A stretch of DNA of 38,091 nt from a virus: the IMG/VR virus record IMGVR_UViG_3300022591_000027, positions 1-38,091 of that record; one strand, 5' to 3'. The translations under genes were made by a program, and so were the position numbers. Shown here in pieces: positions 32,212 through 38,091 of the stretch (within the stretch, counting starts at the first letter, position 1; each line of letters starts with the position of its first letter). Below the pieces are notes generated by a model. It saw only the letters and a list, made by a program, of their open reading frames with translations. It was not told the origin of the DNA and did not search any database.

Positions 32212-32438
32212 GCTCTATGGAACAAGTCGTTGCTTCGGATGACGGATTCGCTTTATTTAACTGCGAAATCATTGACGGTGAGTTTTGGGGTGAGGATTAC
32301 GTTTTCTGTATACGCGCGAGGCAAGCTGGATTCAAGGTGCTTGTGGACCCTCGAATTGAATTAAATCACGCGGGCGCAAGATGCTCATTACAGTCAGTCA
32401 TAGAAAGCCAGAAAAAGGAGTCCTTCGATGCCACTTAA
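32208..32438 (+). CDS. Glycosyltransferase, C-terminal part
   Basis: 76 aa. ATG at 32208 in an ATGA overlap with the previous stop and with AGGAGG upstream. Residues 14-50 hold the family elements DGFALFNCEI, GEFWGEDYVFCIRARQAGF and VLVDPRIELNHAG, which include the predicted catalytic and acceptor-site residues. These normally belong to the same chain as VDADI. It may be a separate subunit, or be joined to the first part by frameshifting; a recent frameshift mutation is the third option. Confidence 0.7.
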   Translation: MSSMEQVVASDDGFALFNCEIIDGEFWGEDYVFCIRARQAGFKVLVDPRIELNHAGARCSLQSVIESQKKESFDAT

Positions 32439-32577
32439 GAAAGGCAAATCTAAAGCTGTTATTTCTTCGAATATTCGTAAAGAGCGCGAAGCGGGCAAAC
32501 CGGAAAAGCAGGCGGTGGCCATTGCTCTTGCCTCCGCCCGCAGAGCTGGAGCAAAGATTACCAAGAAGAAACGCTAA
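32428..32577 (+). CDS. Small basic protein, DUF6496-like, 49 aa
   Basis: GGAG lies before the ATG at 32428. Rich in Lys, Arg and Ala: KKGKSKAVISSNIRKERE, GKPEKQAVAIALASARR, ending KKKR. Proteins of this pattern are widespread in phages and bacteria without a known role; nucleic-acid binding is plausible. Its TAA stop overlaps the TAG stop of the convergent lipoprotein gene in CTAA. Confidence 0.7.
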   Translation: MPLKKGKSKAVISSNIRKEREAGKPEKQAVAIALASARRAGAKITKKKR

Positions 32578-32705
32578 TTCGCCAGCGTCTTTTCCTCTTC
32601 GATCGCGAACTCTATCGTATCAGCTACAGCCCTTTCTGCACGGAAAATGTTTGGTATCGAGCACCCCGTTAGAACGGCTGCCAGTACAAGCATAAATAAT
32701 TTCAT
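32574..32705 (-). CDS. Small lipoprotein, 43 aa
   Basis: The sequence begins with a signal peptide and lipobox (MKLFMLVLAAVLTGC, Cys15), followed by 28 polar residues ending in an acidic helix. It should be exported and lipid-anchored. A GAGG/GGTGG-type ribosome site lies upstream and the start overlaps the ERF stop (ATGA). Possible roles are superinfection exclusion or an outer-membrane spanin of the Rz1 kind; the lack of prolines and of a partner makes the second doubtful. Confidence 0.65.
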   Translation of the reverse strand: MKLFMLVLAAVLTGCSIPNIFRAERAVADTIEFAIEEEKTLAN

Positions 32706-33316
32706 TCTTCCACCCTCTTTTTATCGGTCCATTTTTTGAACGCTATCATGAATTCTTCGAACCGTTTTACGGCCTCTCGCTTTACTTCCTCGACGTCTGT
32801 GCGCATGATCTCGGCGCTATGAGCAAGGAAGGCGTTCATTTTATCCCGCTCCCTTTTATTCATAGTCTTCGGTAGCTGCAATTCGAATTCTAGGCACTGT
32901 GCGGGCTCGTAGGCGGCTTTCGCGTCCTCGTCGGGGTCCTCCCCTGTCTCAAGCGCAAACGTCTTCAGGAGGGCGTATTTGTACGCGTACGACACGGCCT
33001 TTCCGGGTCCTTTATCCCCTGCATCAACGCCATACCCATACCAAATCGACGAGAAGCAATCGTTTGGGTCATCGGCATTTTTGAAAACGACGCATAGTTT
33101 TACTACGGTTCGGTTTCCCTCCTGTCGCAGCTCATCAATCGTGGGAATTACGACGATGCCGCTTTTCACCAATCGCGGGTGAACTGCGGCGGTTACCTGG
33201 TCGTGGCTGGCAAAACGGTACTGCCCGTTTACGGTTTTGTCGCTTTTCTGGACGTAATCCAGATCCTGCATGATCTCAATAATCTTTTGATATATGTTTT
33301 TAGGTTTTGAGTCCAC
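32702..33316 (-). CDS. erf: ERF-family single-strand annealing protein
   Basis: 204 aa from the GTG at 33316, which has AGGGGA before it; an upstream ATG at 33361 has no ribosome site and would overlap the exonuclease more. The ERF core is clear: NIYQKIIEIMQDLDYVQKS, YRFASHDQVTAAVHPRL, then the hallmark GPGKAVSYAYKYALLKTF and ETGEDPD. These proteins anneal complementary strands in phage recombination. The exonuclease gene upstream overlaps it by 17 bp, forming a Red-like pair. Confidence 0.88.
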   Translation of the reverse strand: MDSKPKNIYQKIIEIMQDLDYVQKSDKTVNGQYRFASHDQVTAAVHPRLVKSGIVVIPTIDELRQEGNRTVVKLCVVFKNADDPNDCFSSIWYGYGVDAGDKGPGKAVSYAYKYALLKTFALETGEDPDEDAKAAYEPAQCLEFELQLPKTMNKRERDKMNAFLAHSAEIMRTDVEEVKREAVKRFEEFMIAFKKWTDKKRVEE

Positions 33317-33926
33317 TTTTCCCCTTTCGTTTGTTGAAGAATTTGTATAACACCAATGCATGGTGAAACATGTTCACAAGCCGCCTGAGAGACATCGTCT
33401 TTTTCTTAACATCGCATCTGGTATTATCGAACGTGTGCACGCGGGCCTCTGAACCGTCTTTGTTCAGGTAAACCAGAGCCGCAGCCTGCACGGGCATATC
33501 GTGCATCTTGAGCAGCTGGCTATATGCGGCAACCTGAATCGGGTGCGAGCTGACTGGCTGAGAGGTGGTTTTGAGGTCCACGACAATCCGCCGCCCGTCG
33601 ACGTGCTCGATTAGTAGGTCGATTTGTCCGGTATATCCGAAATGCGAATCCTCCTCCTCCTCCCCTTCAGGCTCCTCTGCGGTAAATCGGCGCTCCACCA
33701 GGATCACGTCGCGAACATTAGCGGCCATCCATGCCCTAAAGCAATCGACATAACCGCGGAACTCCGCCGGGACCATGTTTTCGGGCATCCATTCACCGGA
33801 TGCGATCGCCGAACAGAACGCGTGCACCGCTGTACCGCGTGCGGCCGCCCTTTGCAGGGTGTCTTGTGGAACGTGTTGGTAGCCTGTAAACGGTTTGAGA
33901 ATCTCTGTGACGCGTGCATATTCCAT
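33300..33926 (-). CDS. PD-(D/E)XK exonuclease (RecB/Cas4-like recombination nuclease)
   Basis: 208 aa. Motifs in order: GTAVHAFC with His35, Glu78 in LVERRF, GYTGQIDLL with Asp103, IVVDLKTT with Asp117 and Lys119, then QVAAYSQLL with Gln131 and Tyr135. This is the RecB-type nuclease order. No iron-sulphur Cys set as in Cas4 is seen. Working with the ERF protein, it would resect double-strand ends so that strands can be annealed. It is the first gene of a three-gene leftward operon. Confidence 0.85.
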   Translation of the reverse strand: MEYARVTEILKPFTGYQHVPQDTLQRAAARGTAVHAFCSAIASGEWMPENMVPAEFRGYVDCFRAWMAANVRDVILVERRFTAEEPEGEEEEDSHFGYTGQIDLLIEHVDGRRIVVDLKTTSQPVSSHPIQVAAYSQLLKMHDMPVQAAALVYLNKDGSEARVHTFDNTRCDVKKKTMSLRRLVNMFHHALVLYKFFNKRKGKSGLKT

Positions 33927-33996
33927 ATTCGAAAAAATCTCTTTGTGATAACTTAAATTTCAAGGTACCATACACGTAAAATTTTAGGTATAGGAA
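33927..33996. promoter_or_regulatory. Divergent control region between recombination and replication operons
   Basis: The 70-bp AT-rich gap must serve both directions. A rightward candidate is TTGTGA (33943-33948), 17-bp spacer, TACCAT (33966-33971), 4/6 matches each. For the leftward side TTGAAA with a 17-bp spacer is possible but weak. The two following rightward genes have similar leaders with TTTTAGG. Confidence 0.35.
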
Positions 33997-34311
33997 TTGG
34001 CAGAAAAAGCAGAACCTCCAGTCAAGCGCGGTCCTGGCCGTCCTCGCGTGCCTAAACCTCCCAAGCGCCCTCCAGGAAGGCCCAGGCTGCCCAATGCGAT
34101 GATCAAAATCAATCTGTATATCGAGAAACAGGAGTACGAGCGCCTCAAGGAAATCGCCCGGGTGGAGTCGATCGCTCATGGGAAACCGATCGGAGCGCTT
34201 TTCCTGATTCGAGAGGCCGTGAATTATATTTATCGGGACGAAATGCGGCTCAGGGACATGTTCCGGCGATACCGAACAAGATCCGTTCGGCGTTTGATGA
34301 ATTTACGTTGA
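33997..34311 (+). CDS. AT-hook DNA-binding protein, 104 aa
   Basis: The start is probably TTG at 33997 with AGGT/AGGA upstream. The N-terminal 35 residues contain two AT-hook-like cores, GPGRPRVP and PPGRPRLP, set in Pro/Lys-rich sequence. The rest resembles a ribbon-helix-helix: a strand (IKINLYIEKQEYERL), then a helix (IGALFLIREAVNYIYRD), and a very basic end. As first gene of the rightward replication operon it may be a regulator or nucleoid-type protein. Confidence 0.6.
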   Translation: MAEKAEPPVKRGPGRPRVPKPPKRPPGRPRLPNAMIKINLYIEKQEYERLKEIARVESIAHGKPIGALFLIREAVNYIYRDEMRLRDMFRRYRTRSVRRLMNLR

Positions 34312-34339
34312 ACAGATATATTAAAAGTTTTAGGATACC

Positions 34340-34654
34340 ATGAGAATCACATACGACCGAGAGACGAGGCAGTTTGTAGGCATCGACGAGCGGGTTTTGG
34401 CGAATCTGTCGCTCTTGTTTCCGGGGGTCAACATACAGCGCGAGCTCGTAAAAATGGGTATGTGGCTGGATGATTCTCCGAAAGCAAAGAAGCATCGTGG
34501 GACACTGTGTTTTATCAACGCCTGGTTGCGCCGAATCCGCGTGACTGAGCCCGTCGCTCCCGCTGTGGAATCGAACCTGTCCCGTGAACGATATGTCGAG
34601 GATTTATGGAAGGGCCGAAGATCAATCCTAGAAATGAACACACACCATTCCTGA
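34340..34654 (+). CDS. Helicase-loader / initiator C-domain-like protein, 104 aa
   Basis: AGGAT lies before the ATG. Residues 28-65 follow a pattern common at the ends of phage replication-initiator proteins: FPGVNIQRELVKMGMWL, then SPKAKKHRGTLCFINAWLRR. That region is thought to contact the helicase. Here it is a stand-alone gene, overlapping the helicase gene by 49 bp, while the DNA-binding initiator candidate is encoded elsewhere. The role is inferred from this pattern and neighbourhood. Confidence 0.55.
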   Translation: MRITYDRETRQFVGIDERVLANLSLLFPGVNIQRELVKMGMWLDDSPKAKKHRGTLCFINAWLRRIRVTEPVAPAVESNLSRERYVEDLWKGRRSILEMNTHHS

Positions 34655-35511
34655 GGGCCTCAAGAGAGCTTTACACAGATTATATCGTTCCTGTGGCAGA
34701 GCTACCGCAGAGTTACCGCGACGAAATCGATCCTGGCTATACGACGGGGTGGTCGGATCTCGACCGCCTGTTGATGGGAATTCGGCTTGGAGAGGTCACC
34801 GTAATTTCGGCAGACACAGGCAGCGGAAAAACGACATTCGCAACACAGCTGCTGTGTAATGTTGCCATGCAGGGGGTGGCCGTGTGGATCAATAGCTGGG
34901 AAATGGCCCCATCTAGCATCGTTCGCAAAATGGCGTCGCTCGTCCTGCGCAAAAACATGAAATTGGAACGTTTCACCGTCGAGGATAATTCCGCATTTGA
35001 TGCCTGGTGCCTGAGATATAGCGTGTTCCTGAATCCTGTGACGATTGGATTGAGCCTGGAACAGCTAGCTGAGCAGCTCAAAAAGGCTGCCGAGTTGGGC
35101 ATAAAAGTTGTGCTTTTAGATCACCTGGATTATCTCGTGCACTCACGGCGAGAAAAGCATTATGAGGACGTCGATGCCACGGTGAAAGCCTTGCATGAGA
35201 TGGCGTTTCTCTTGAAAATGCATCTTATCCTCATATGCCACCCTAAACAATCCGCGACAGGACAGGAAGAAATCGGCATTCATTCTCTCAAAGGAAGCAG
35301 CTCGATCAAACAATATGCGGACAACATCATTGTGCTGCACAGGTGTTCGCGCACAGATTCGCAGGCACACTCGAGCAAAACGAAAGTTCGCGTGGTGAAG
35401 AATCGCGCTTTAGGCTCCGAAGGCACCACTTACCTTTTCTATGAGGCGTGGGACGGATACACACAAATAAAGGAGATTCATGCGCGTTGCAGTAAAGAAC
35501 AGCAAGACTGA
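34606..35511 (+). CDS. DnaB-like replicative helicase (RecA-fold domain only)
   Basis: 301 aa. Walker A is ADTGSGKTT (69-77), then Glu99 in NSWEM, Walker B VVLLDHLDYL (168-177), the CHPKQ sensor (His212) and a GSSSIKQYADNIIVLHR segment, all of the DnaB C-terminal family. The N-terminal DnaB domain is missing, so it corresponds to a minimal phage helicase. GAGG lies four bases before the ATG. It would unwind DNA at the phage fork. Confidence 0.85.
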   Translation: MEGPKINPRNEHTPFLRASRELYTDYIVPVAELPQSYRDEIDPGYTTGWSDLDRLLMGIRLGEVTVISADTGSGKTTFATQLLCNVAMQGVAVWINSWEMAPSSIVRKMASLVLRKNMKLERFTVEDNSAFDAWCLRYSVFLNPVTIGLSLEQLAEQLKKAAELGIKVVLLDHLDYLVHSRREKHYEDVDATVKALHEMAFLLKMHLILICHPKQSATGQEEIGIHSLKGSSSIKQYADNIIVLHRCSRTDSQAHSSKTKVRVVKNRALGSEGTTYLFYEAWDGYTQIKEIHARCSKEQQD

Positions 35512-35851
35512 GGTTGAATGTCTGAATTACAGGCCCGTCAGCAAAGGAGCGCTTGTAGGCTTTTTCACGCTCGTGGAGTATTCGCCAGACTATCCGCTAG
35601 GTAGGAAAACGTCCGATTGTTGTCTGTTCACAAAGGCAGATCGATCCTGGATTACATTCCCGAGCCGGCCTGGAAAAACCGAATCGCCAGATGGGAAAAC
35701 CGTGTATTTTCCGTATGTGGCGTTTCCTGATAAGACGTTTCAAAACAATCTCTCGTCAGCGGCTGTGGAGGCGCTACAAGATGAAAGGCCTAAACCTCAA
35801 CTCAAAGTTCCCTCAGATGCAATACAAGATAGTGCATCCTTTGATTGGTAA
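35480..35851 (+). CDS. Hypothetical protein, 123 aa (SpoVG-like pattern possible)
   Basis: AAGGAG lies before the ATG; overlaps the helicase gene by 32 bp. Central strands KGALVGFFTLVEY, SDCCLFTKADRSWITFP, and VYFPYVAFPDKTF resemble the order of small beta-sheet nucleic-acid-binding proteins such as SpoVG. The end is polar and ends in an acidic-aromatic tip (SASFDW), a feature also of single-stranded DNA-binding proteins. A role at single-stranded DNA is therefore possible but unproved. Confidence 0.5.
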   Translation: MRVAVKNSKTEVECLNYRPVSKGALVGFFTLVEYSPDYPLGRKTSDCCLFTKADRSWITFPSRPGKTESPDGKTVYFPYVAFPDKTFQNNLSSAAVEALQDERPKPQLKVPSDAIQDSASFDW

Positions 35852-35996
35852 TGCCGTGTTCGCGTCCGCTCAGGATGCTAGGGCGGAAGCCGCTCGAATG
35901 GCTATTGTTGAGGCCGAGGAATTCTACACGCCTAGAATTCATTATCGTGCATGTGAGAATTTATCTGAAATGTTGGATTGTATGGAGGAAGTCTGA
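35781..35996 (+). CDS. Hypothetical protein, 71 aa
   Basis: ATG at 35781 with GGAGG nine bases upstream, overlapping the previous gene by 71 bp; an internal ATG at 35817 lacks a ribosome site. Ala-rich helix in the middle (SAQDARAEAARMAIVEAEEF) and an acidic C-terminus. The stop overlaps the next start (TGATG). No family recognised. Confidence 0.5.
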   Translation: MKGLNLNSKFPQMQYKIVHPLIGNAVFASAQDARAEAARMAIVEAEEFYTPRIHYRACENLSEMLDCMEEV

Positions 35997-36172
35997 TGAA
36001 AAAAGAAGAGCACAGATTAAATGGCAACGTGTCATTTGCGACTGTTTTAGATGAAAAAAGGTTTAACAAGATGAAGCTTCATTGCTGCGTCGAAGGAACA
36101 ACAATCCGAGAGTGGCTGAGAGCAATGGTTGACACTTTGCCTGATCGAGAAGTTAAGCTTTTGTCTAAATAA
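35996..36172 (+). CDS. Small ribbon-helix-helix-like protein, 58 aa
   Basis: Coupled start. A strand-like segment (NVSFATVLDEKRFNKMKLH) and a helix (TIREWLRAMVDTLPDR) recall small ribbon-helix-helix repressors, but the match is loose. The stop overlaps the next start. It could regulate the operon; no clear evidence. Confidence 0.5.
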   Translation: MKKEEHRLNGNVSFATVLDEKRFNKMKLHCCVEGTTIREWLRAMVDTLPDREVKLLSK

Positions 36173-36861
36173 TGGGCTTAAAGGACATCATCCGGCGAAA
36201 GAAGCTCATCGAAATGTTCGGGCACGAGATGCAGATGACGTTGCCGGGTGAGCCCTTGATTTATAGCGTTCAAACGCGCCTCACAAACCGAACTGACGGT
36301 CCCGATTATTTCCGGGATAGGCAGCACATTCCGAAAATGAAATGCATTTTCCCGAAATATATCAGCCCAAAATCACCCGTCGTTCTTTTGGTGAATTTCT
36401 ACGTGAGCCCACTGCCGTTTATGGACGTGCCGGAGAAGATCGTCAAATCTGAGGCGGTGGCGACGCATGCGTACGAAATTTGCGAGTATTTGTTGTCATT
36501 TATGCAAATGGTTCGATGCGCGCTTTTGAACAGCTATCGCCAGATCGTGAAAATCGACGCAGAAAAGTACTATAGTAGCGATCCGAGGACCGTTTTCAAA
36601 TTCATGTCTTGGAGCAATTATGAGACCCTTTTACGAGGTGAAAATCCCGTGGACGCCACAGCCCAGCTCCAAAGTGCAGCTCAGCGTAAACAACCAATAC
36701 CGCCCTCCCGTGCGCGGAAAACTAGCGATACGGGACTTTGTGTGCCGGGACCTGGCTCTGACGGAAATCCCCCTGTTCTCGGGTCCGGTGATGGTCCTGG
36801 TGTGGTTTTGCATGCCCCTACCAGGGAGCATCGGGAAAAGCCGGCGAGCGATCCTGTCTGA
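36172..36861 (+). CDS. RusA-like fold protein without catalytic acids (probable), 229 aa
   Basis: Residues 1-150 look like a folded domain. Strand PVVLLVNFYVSPLP, helix HAYEICEYLLSFMQMVRCAL and following IVKIDAEKYY align by eye with the order seen in the next gene. The paired acids of RusA are not where expected. From about residue 150 the frame overlaps the next gene by 242 bp and has the Pro/Gly/Ser composition of a shadow, so the useful protein may end near 36640 or the tail may be disordered. Function unknown. Confidence 0.5.
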   Translation: MGLKDIIRRKKLIEMFGHEMQMTLPGEPLIYSVQTRLTNRTDGPDYFRDRQHIPKMKCIFPKYISPKSPVVLLVNFYVSPLPFMDVPEKIVKSEAVATHAYEICEYLLSFMQMVRCALLNSYRQIVKIDAEKYYSSDPRTVFKFMSWSNYETLLRGENPVDATAQLQSAAQRKQPIPPSRARKTSDTGLCVPGPGSDGNPPVLGSGDGPGVVLHAPTREHREKPASDPV

Positions 36862-37111
36862 AATGCCGCACGACACGCCTCCAGAACTCGAGGACCTGTT
36901 CAAAACCGTGAAAATGTCTCTTCGCGGTGTGATTTGGGAGCGGGATTGCCAGATTTGCAGCCAGAATTTGCAAAAGGTCGTGGTCGACCACCATCAGGGT
37001 TCGACGCTGATTCGCGTGAAACCCATTGAGGCCATTCGTGTTGACCCGCTATTGTGGGCAGACAAAATCAGAGACGGAATGGATTTCGCCGATGCCTATG
37101 CCACCGCCTAG
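36620..37111 (+). CDS. RusA-like Holliday-junction resolvase
   Basis: 163 aa with GGAG five bases before the ATG. The order fits RusA: a Pro-rich start (KIPWTPQPSSK), strand PVMVLVWFCMPLPG, then TPPELEDLFKTVKMSLRGVIWERDCQI. In RusA the metal-binding residues are in a P-D-x-D-N block and a later D-D pair. Here these read P-E-L-E-D and R-D, so acids are kept but changed. It would resolve branched DNA before packaging, if active. Confidence 0.65.
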   Translation: MRPFYEVKIPWTPQPSSKVQLSVNNQYRPPVRGKLAIRDFVCRDLALTEIPLFSGPVMVLVWFCMPLPGSIGKSRRAILSEMPHDTPPELEDLFKTVKMSLRGVIWERDCQICSQNLQKVVVDHHQGSTLIRVKPIEAIRVDPLLWADKIRDGMDFADAYATA

Positions 37112-37292
37112 TCTGGAACAATCTCTCCTGTCGCAAGCGGTCCTCGTGTCGGCCATGGTCGATTATCTGGTGGAAAAAGTCGGTCAATCGCATCTTGCCG
37201 GCAGTGACGCAGAGGACGTTTTGCGGCTCATGCAACACCACTGCAATTCCCTCCAGATCGCCATTTTCTGCGACGAAAACCGTCATTATTGA
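37092..37292 (+). CDS. Hypothetical protein, 66 aa
   Basis: The ATG at 37092 overlaps the end of the resolvase gene in another frame, with only a weak ribosome site. A helical protein: LEQSLLSQAVLVSAMVDYLVEKV-type amphipathic helix, here split by a turn, and DAEDVLRLMQHHCNSLQIAI. No membrane segment. Unknown function. Confidence 0.5.
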   Translation: MPMPPPSLEQSLLSQAVLVSAMVDYLVEKVGQSHLAGSDAEDVLRLMQHHCNSLQIAIFCDENRHY

Positions 37293-37317
37293 CAGAATTC
37301 GCCTTTTGTGGCATTCT
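37289..37317 (+). promoter_or_regulatory. Weak rightward promoter candidate
   Basis: A perfect -35 TTGACA (37289-37294) and a 17-bp spacer are followed by CATTCT, a poor -10. It lies 26 bp before the start of the membrane protein gene. Confidence 0.25.
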
Positions 37318-37342
37318 CAGCTCCTCTACACGGAGGGCCCTC

Positions 37343-37915
37343 ATGTTGCACGACAGCTCGCTATTCGTTCCCGCATTCCCAGCAGAATCGATTTTCTGGG
37401 ACTGGACGCGGCAACCCAAGACAAGGGATTATTTGAACAGAACGGAGCCATTTCCTTCAGGGATCGTGGCCTGCGCCGAGCTGGAGGGCGTTTCTCCCAG
37501 TCAGTATATGAACGATTTGTGGTGCTCAAAGTCCGGCGAACAGAGGCAGGCCGAGTTCCTCGACACGTCTCCGGTTCTGAGCGGGAACACAGTGCGCCAG
37601 CTCCTTCCGGGCGCTCGTGAGGCGGTTGATAAATTCGTTGTAAAAGCCGATTCTGGCGCAATCTACGTTCGGTTCGAGACTGAAACGGGGCATGAGTTTG
37701 TGCCTATCGACGATGTAACGAGCTATGTTCCTGTCGAAAAGCCCCCAAGCGTGGTCAGCCGAGTTGGTTATATAGCGAAAGTTTTATTTGCCGCATTAGC
37801 CTACATTACGATTCTTGCCGTGTGTTTCGCCCCTACGATTATGCACAAAATGTTTGCCTCTCGTAAGCCTGAAAGCGACGACGAAAACACGTTGCCGGAC
37901 TCTGTGAGACTGTGA
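37343..37915 (+). CDS. C-terminally membrane-anchored protein, 190 aa
   Basis: The ATG at 37343 has GGAGG six bases upstream; an in-frame TTG at 37289 lacks one. The soluble N-terminal 135 residues include GIVACAELEGVSPSQYMNDL and a beta segment (GAIYVRFETETGHEFVPIDD). A single hydrophobic helix at about 141-166 (IAKVLFAALAYITILAVCFA) is followed by a charged tail. It should be an inner-membrane protein with its bulk in the cytoplasm. Superinfection exclusion, abortive infection and lysis control are options; none is shown. Confidence 0.65.
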   Translation: MLHDSSLFVPAFPAESIFWDWTRQPKTRDYLNRTEPFPSGIVACAELEGVSPSQYMNDLWCSKSGEQRQAEFLDTSPVLSGNTVRQLLPGAREAVDKFVVKADSGAIYVRFETETGHEFVPIDDVTSYVPVEKPPSVVSRVGYIAKVLFAALAYITILAVCFAPTIMHKMFASRKPESDDENTLPDSVRL

Positions 37916-37946
37916 TATGTTGGGCTAAAACAACACAAGGATTCAT

Positions 37947-38091
37947 ATGGATTTATTGAATAGAATCGGTTCTGATCCCCGTCCCGATCAAATATACGTC
38001 AGGCCAGACAGTCCCGAATCACTGAAACTGTTTTTGCGCAGGGAATCGGACGCGTCTCTAAAGGGGCTCCTCGCCACCCTGAAAGTCATGA
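37947..38091 (+). CDS. Unknown small protein (partial, runs off the edge)
   Basis: ATG at 37947 with AAGGA upstream; 48 codons are open to the window end. It contains a polar start with Pro and Asp (GSDPRPDQIYVRPDSPE) and then an amphipathic helix. If the window is circular the frame continues into the left edge and stops at 27-29, giving 57 aa. No family recognised. Confidence 0.55.
   Translation, partial: MDLLNRIGSDPRPDQIYVRPDSPESLKLFLRRESDASLKGLLATLKVM

Noticed and set aside
1-38091. tRNA genes, CRISPR arrays, insertion sequences, diversity-generating retroelement
   Set aside because: No cloverleaf-like segment, regularly spaced identical repeats, transposase or reverse transcriptase was seen on either strand.

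Overview
The window is a tailed-phage genome, or nearly all of one. The clearest gene families place it among podovirus-like temperate phages of a Gram-negative host: a P22-type portal, an N4-gp56-type major capsid protein, a gp4/gp10-type connector and tail, and a tyrosine integrase. Gram-negative is inferred from these families, the strong AGGAG ribosome sites and one tiny lipobox lipoprotein; the host itself cannot be named. Genes are tightly packed, with many ATGA/TAATG overlaps.

Layout. (1) 1-3420: the end of a rightward gene, a rightward terminator, then a leftward block with the integrase, a LAGLIDADG-like protein with an altered active site and four unknown small proteins. A well-formed leftward promoter with a perfect 7-bp-arm palindrome in its spacer (3391-3419) probably drives it, and GC-rich hairpins sit in the gaps between its genes. 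(2) 3711-4148: small terminase, followed by about 850 bp without a gene that carries degenerate direct repeats. (3) 5001-7508: thymidylate kinase with a coupled small gene behind an attenuator-like leader, two small rightward genes, and five small leftward genes. (4) 7507-8844: large terminase. (5) 8558-11410: a leftward island with a putative replication initiator whose gene contains six phase-independent iterons, an AT-rich stretch and a perfect inverted repeat (a lambda O/ori-like arrangement), plus two further repeat regions. (6) 11409-27391: portal, eight very small genes, scaffold, capsid, connector, tail hub and ejection proteins. (7) 27444-32577: a cassette of seven short tail-fibre-like genes, several paralogous, a glycosyltransferase split in two overlapping frames, and a small basic protein. 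(8) 32574-33926, leftward: lipoprotein, ERF annealing protein and PD-(D/E)XK exonuclease. (9) 33997-38091, rightward: AT-hook protein, helicase-loader-like protein, DnaB-like helicase, several small genes, two tandem RusA-like proteins and a membrane-anchored protein.

How it works together. Regions 5, 8 and 9 hold an initiator and origin, helicase, annealing protein, exonuclease and resolvase: a fairly self-sufficient replication and recombination set, with thymidylate kinase supporting nucleotide supply. Regions 2, 4 and 6-7 build the virion. I recognise no endolysin, holin, CI-like repressor, tRNA, CRISPR array or reverse transcriptase. The two window ends read into each other coherently as one rightward operon ending at the terminator at 122-157, so the window may be a complete circular 38.1-kb genome opened at an arbitrary point.

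All family names come from reading motifs by eye; no database search was run.
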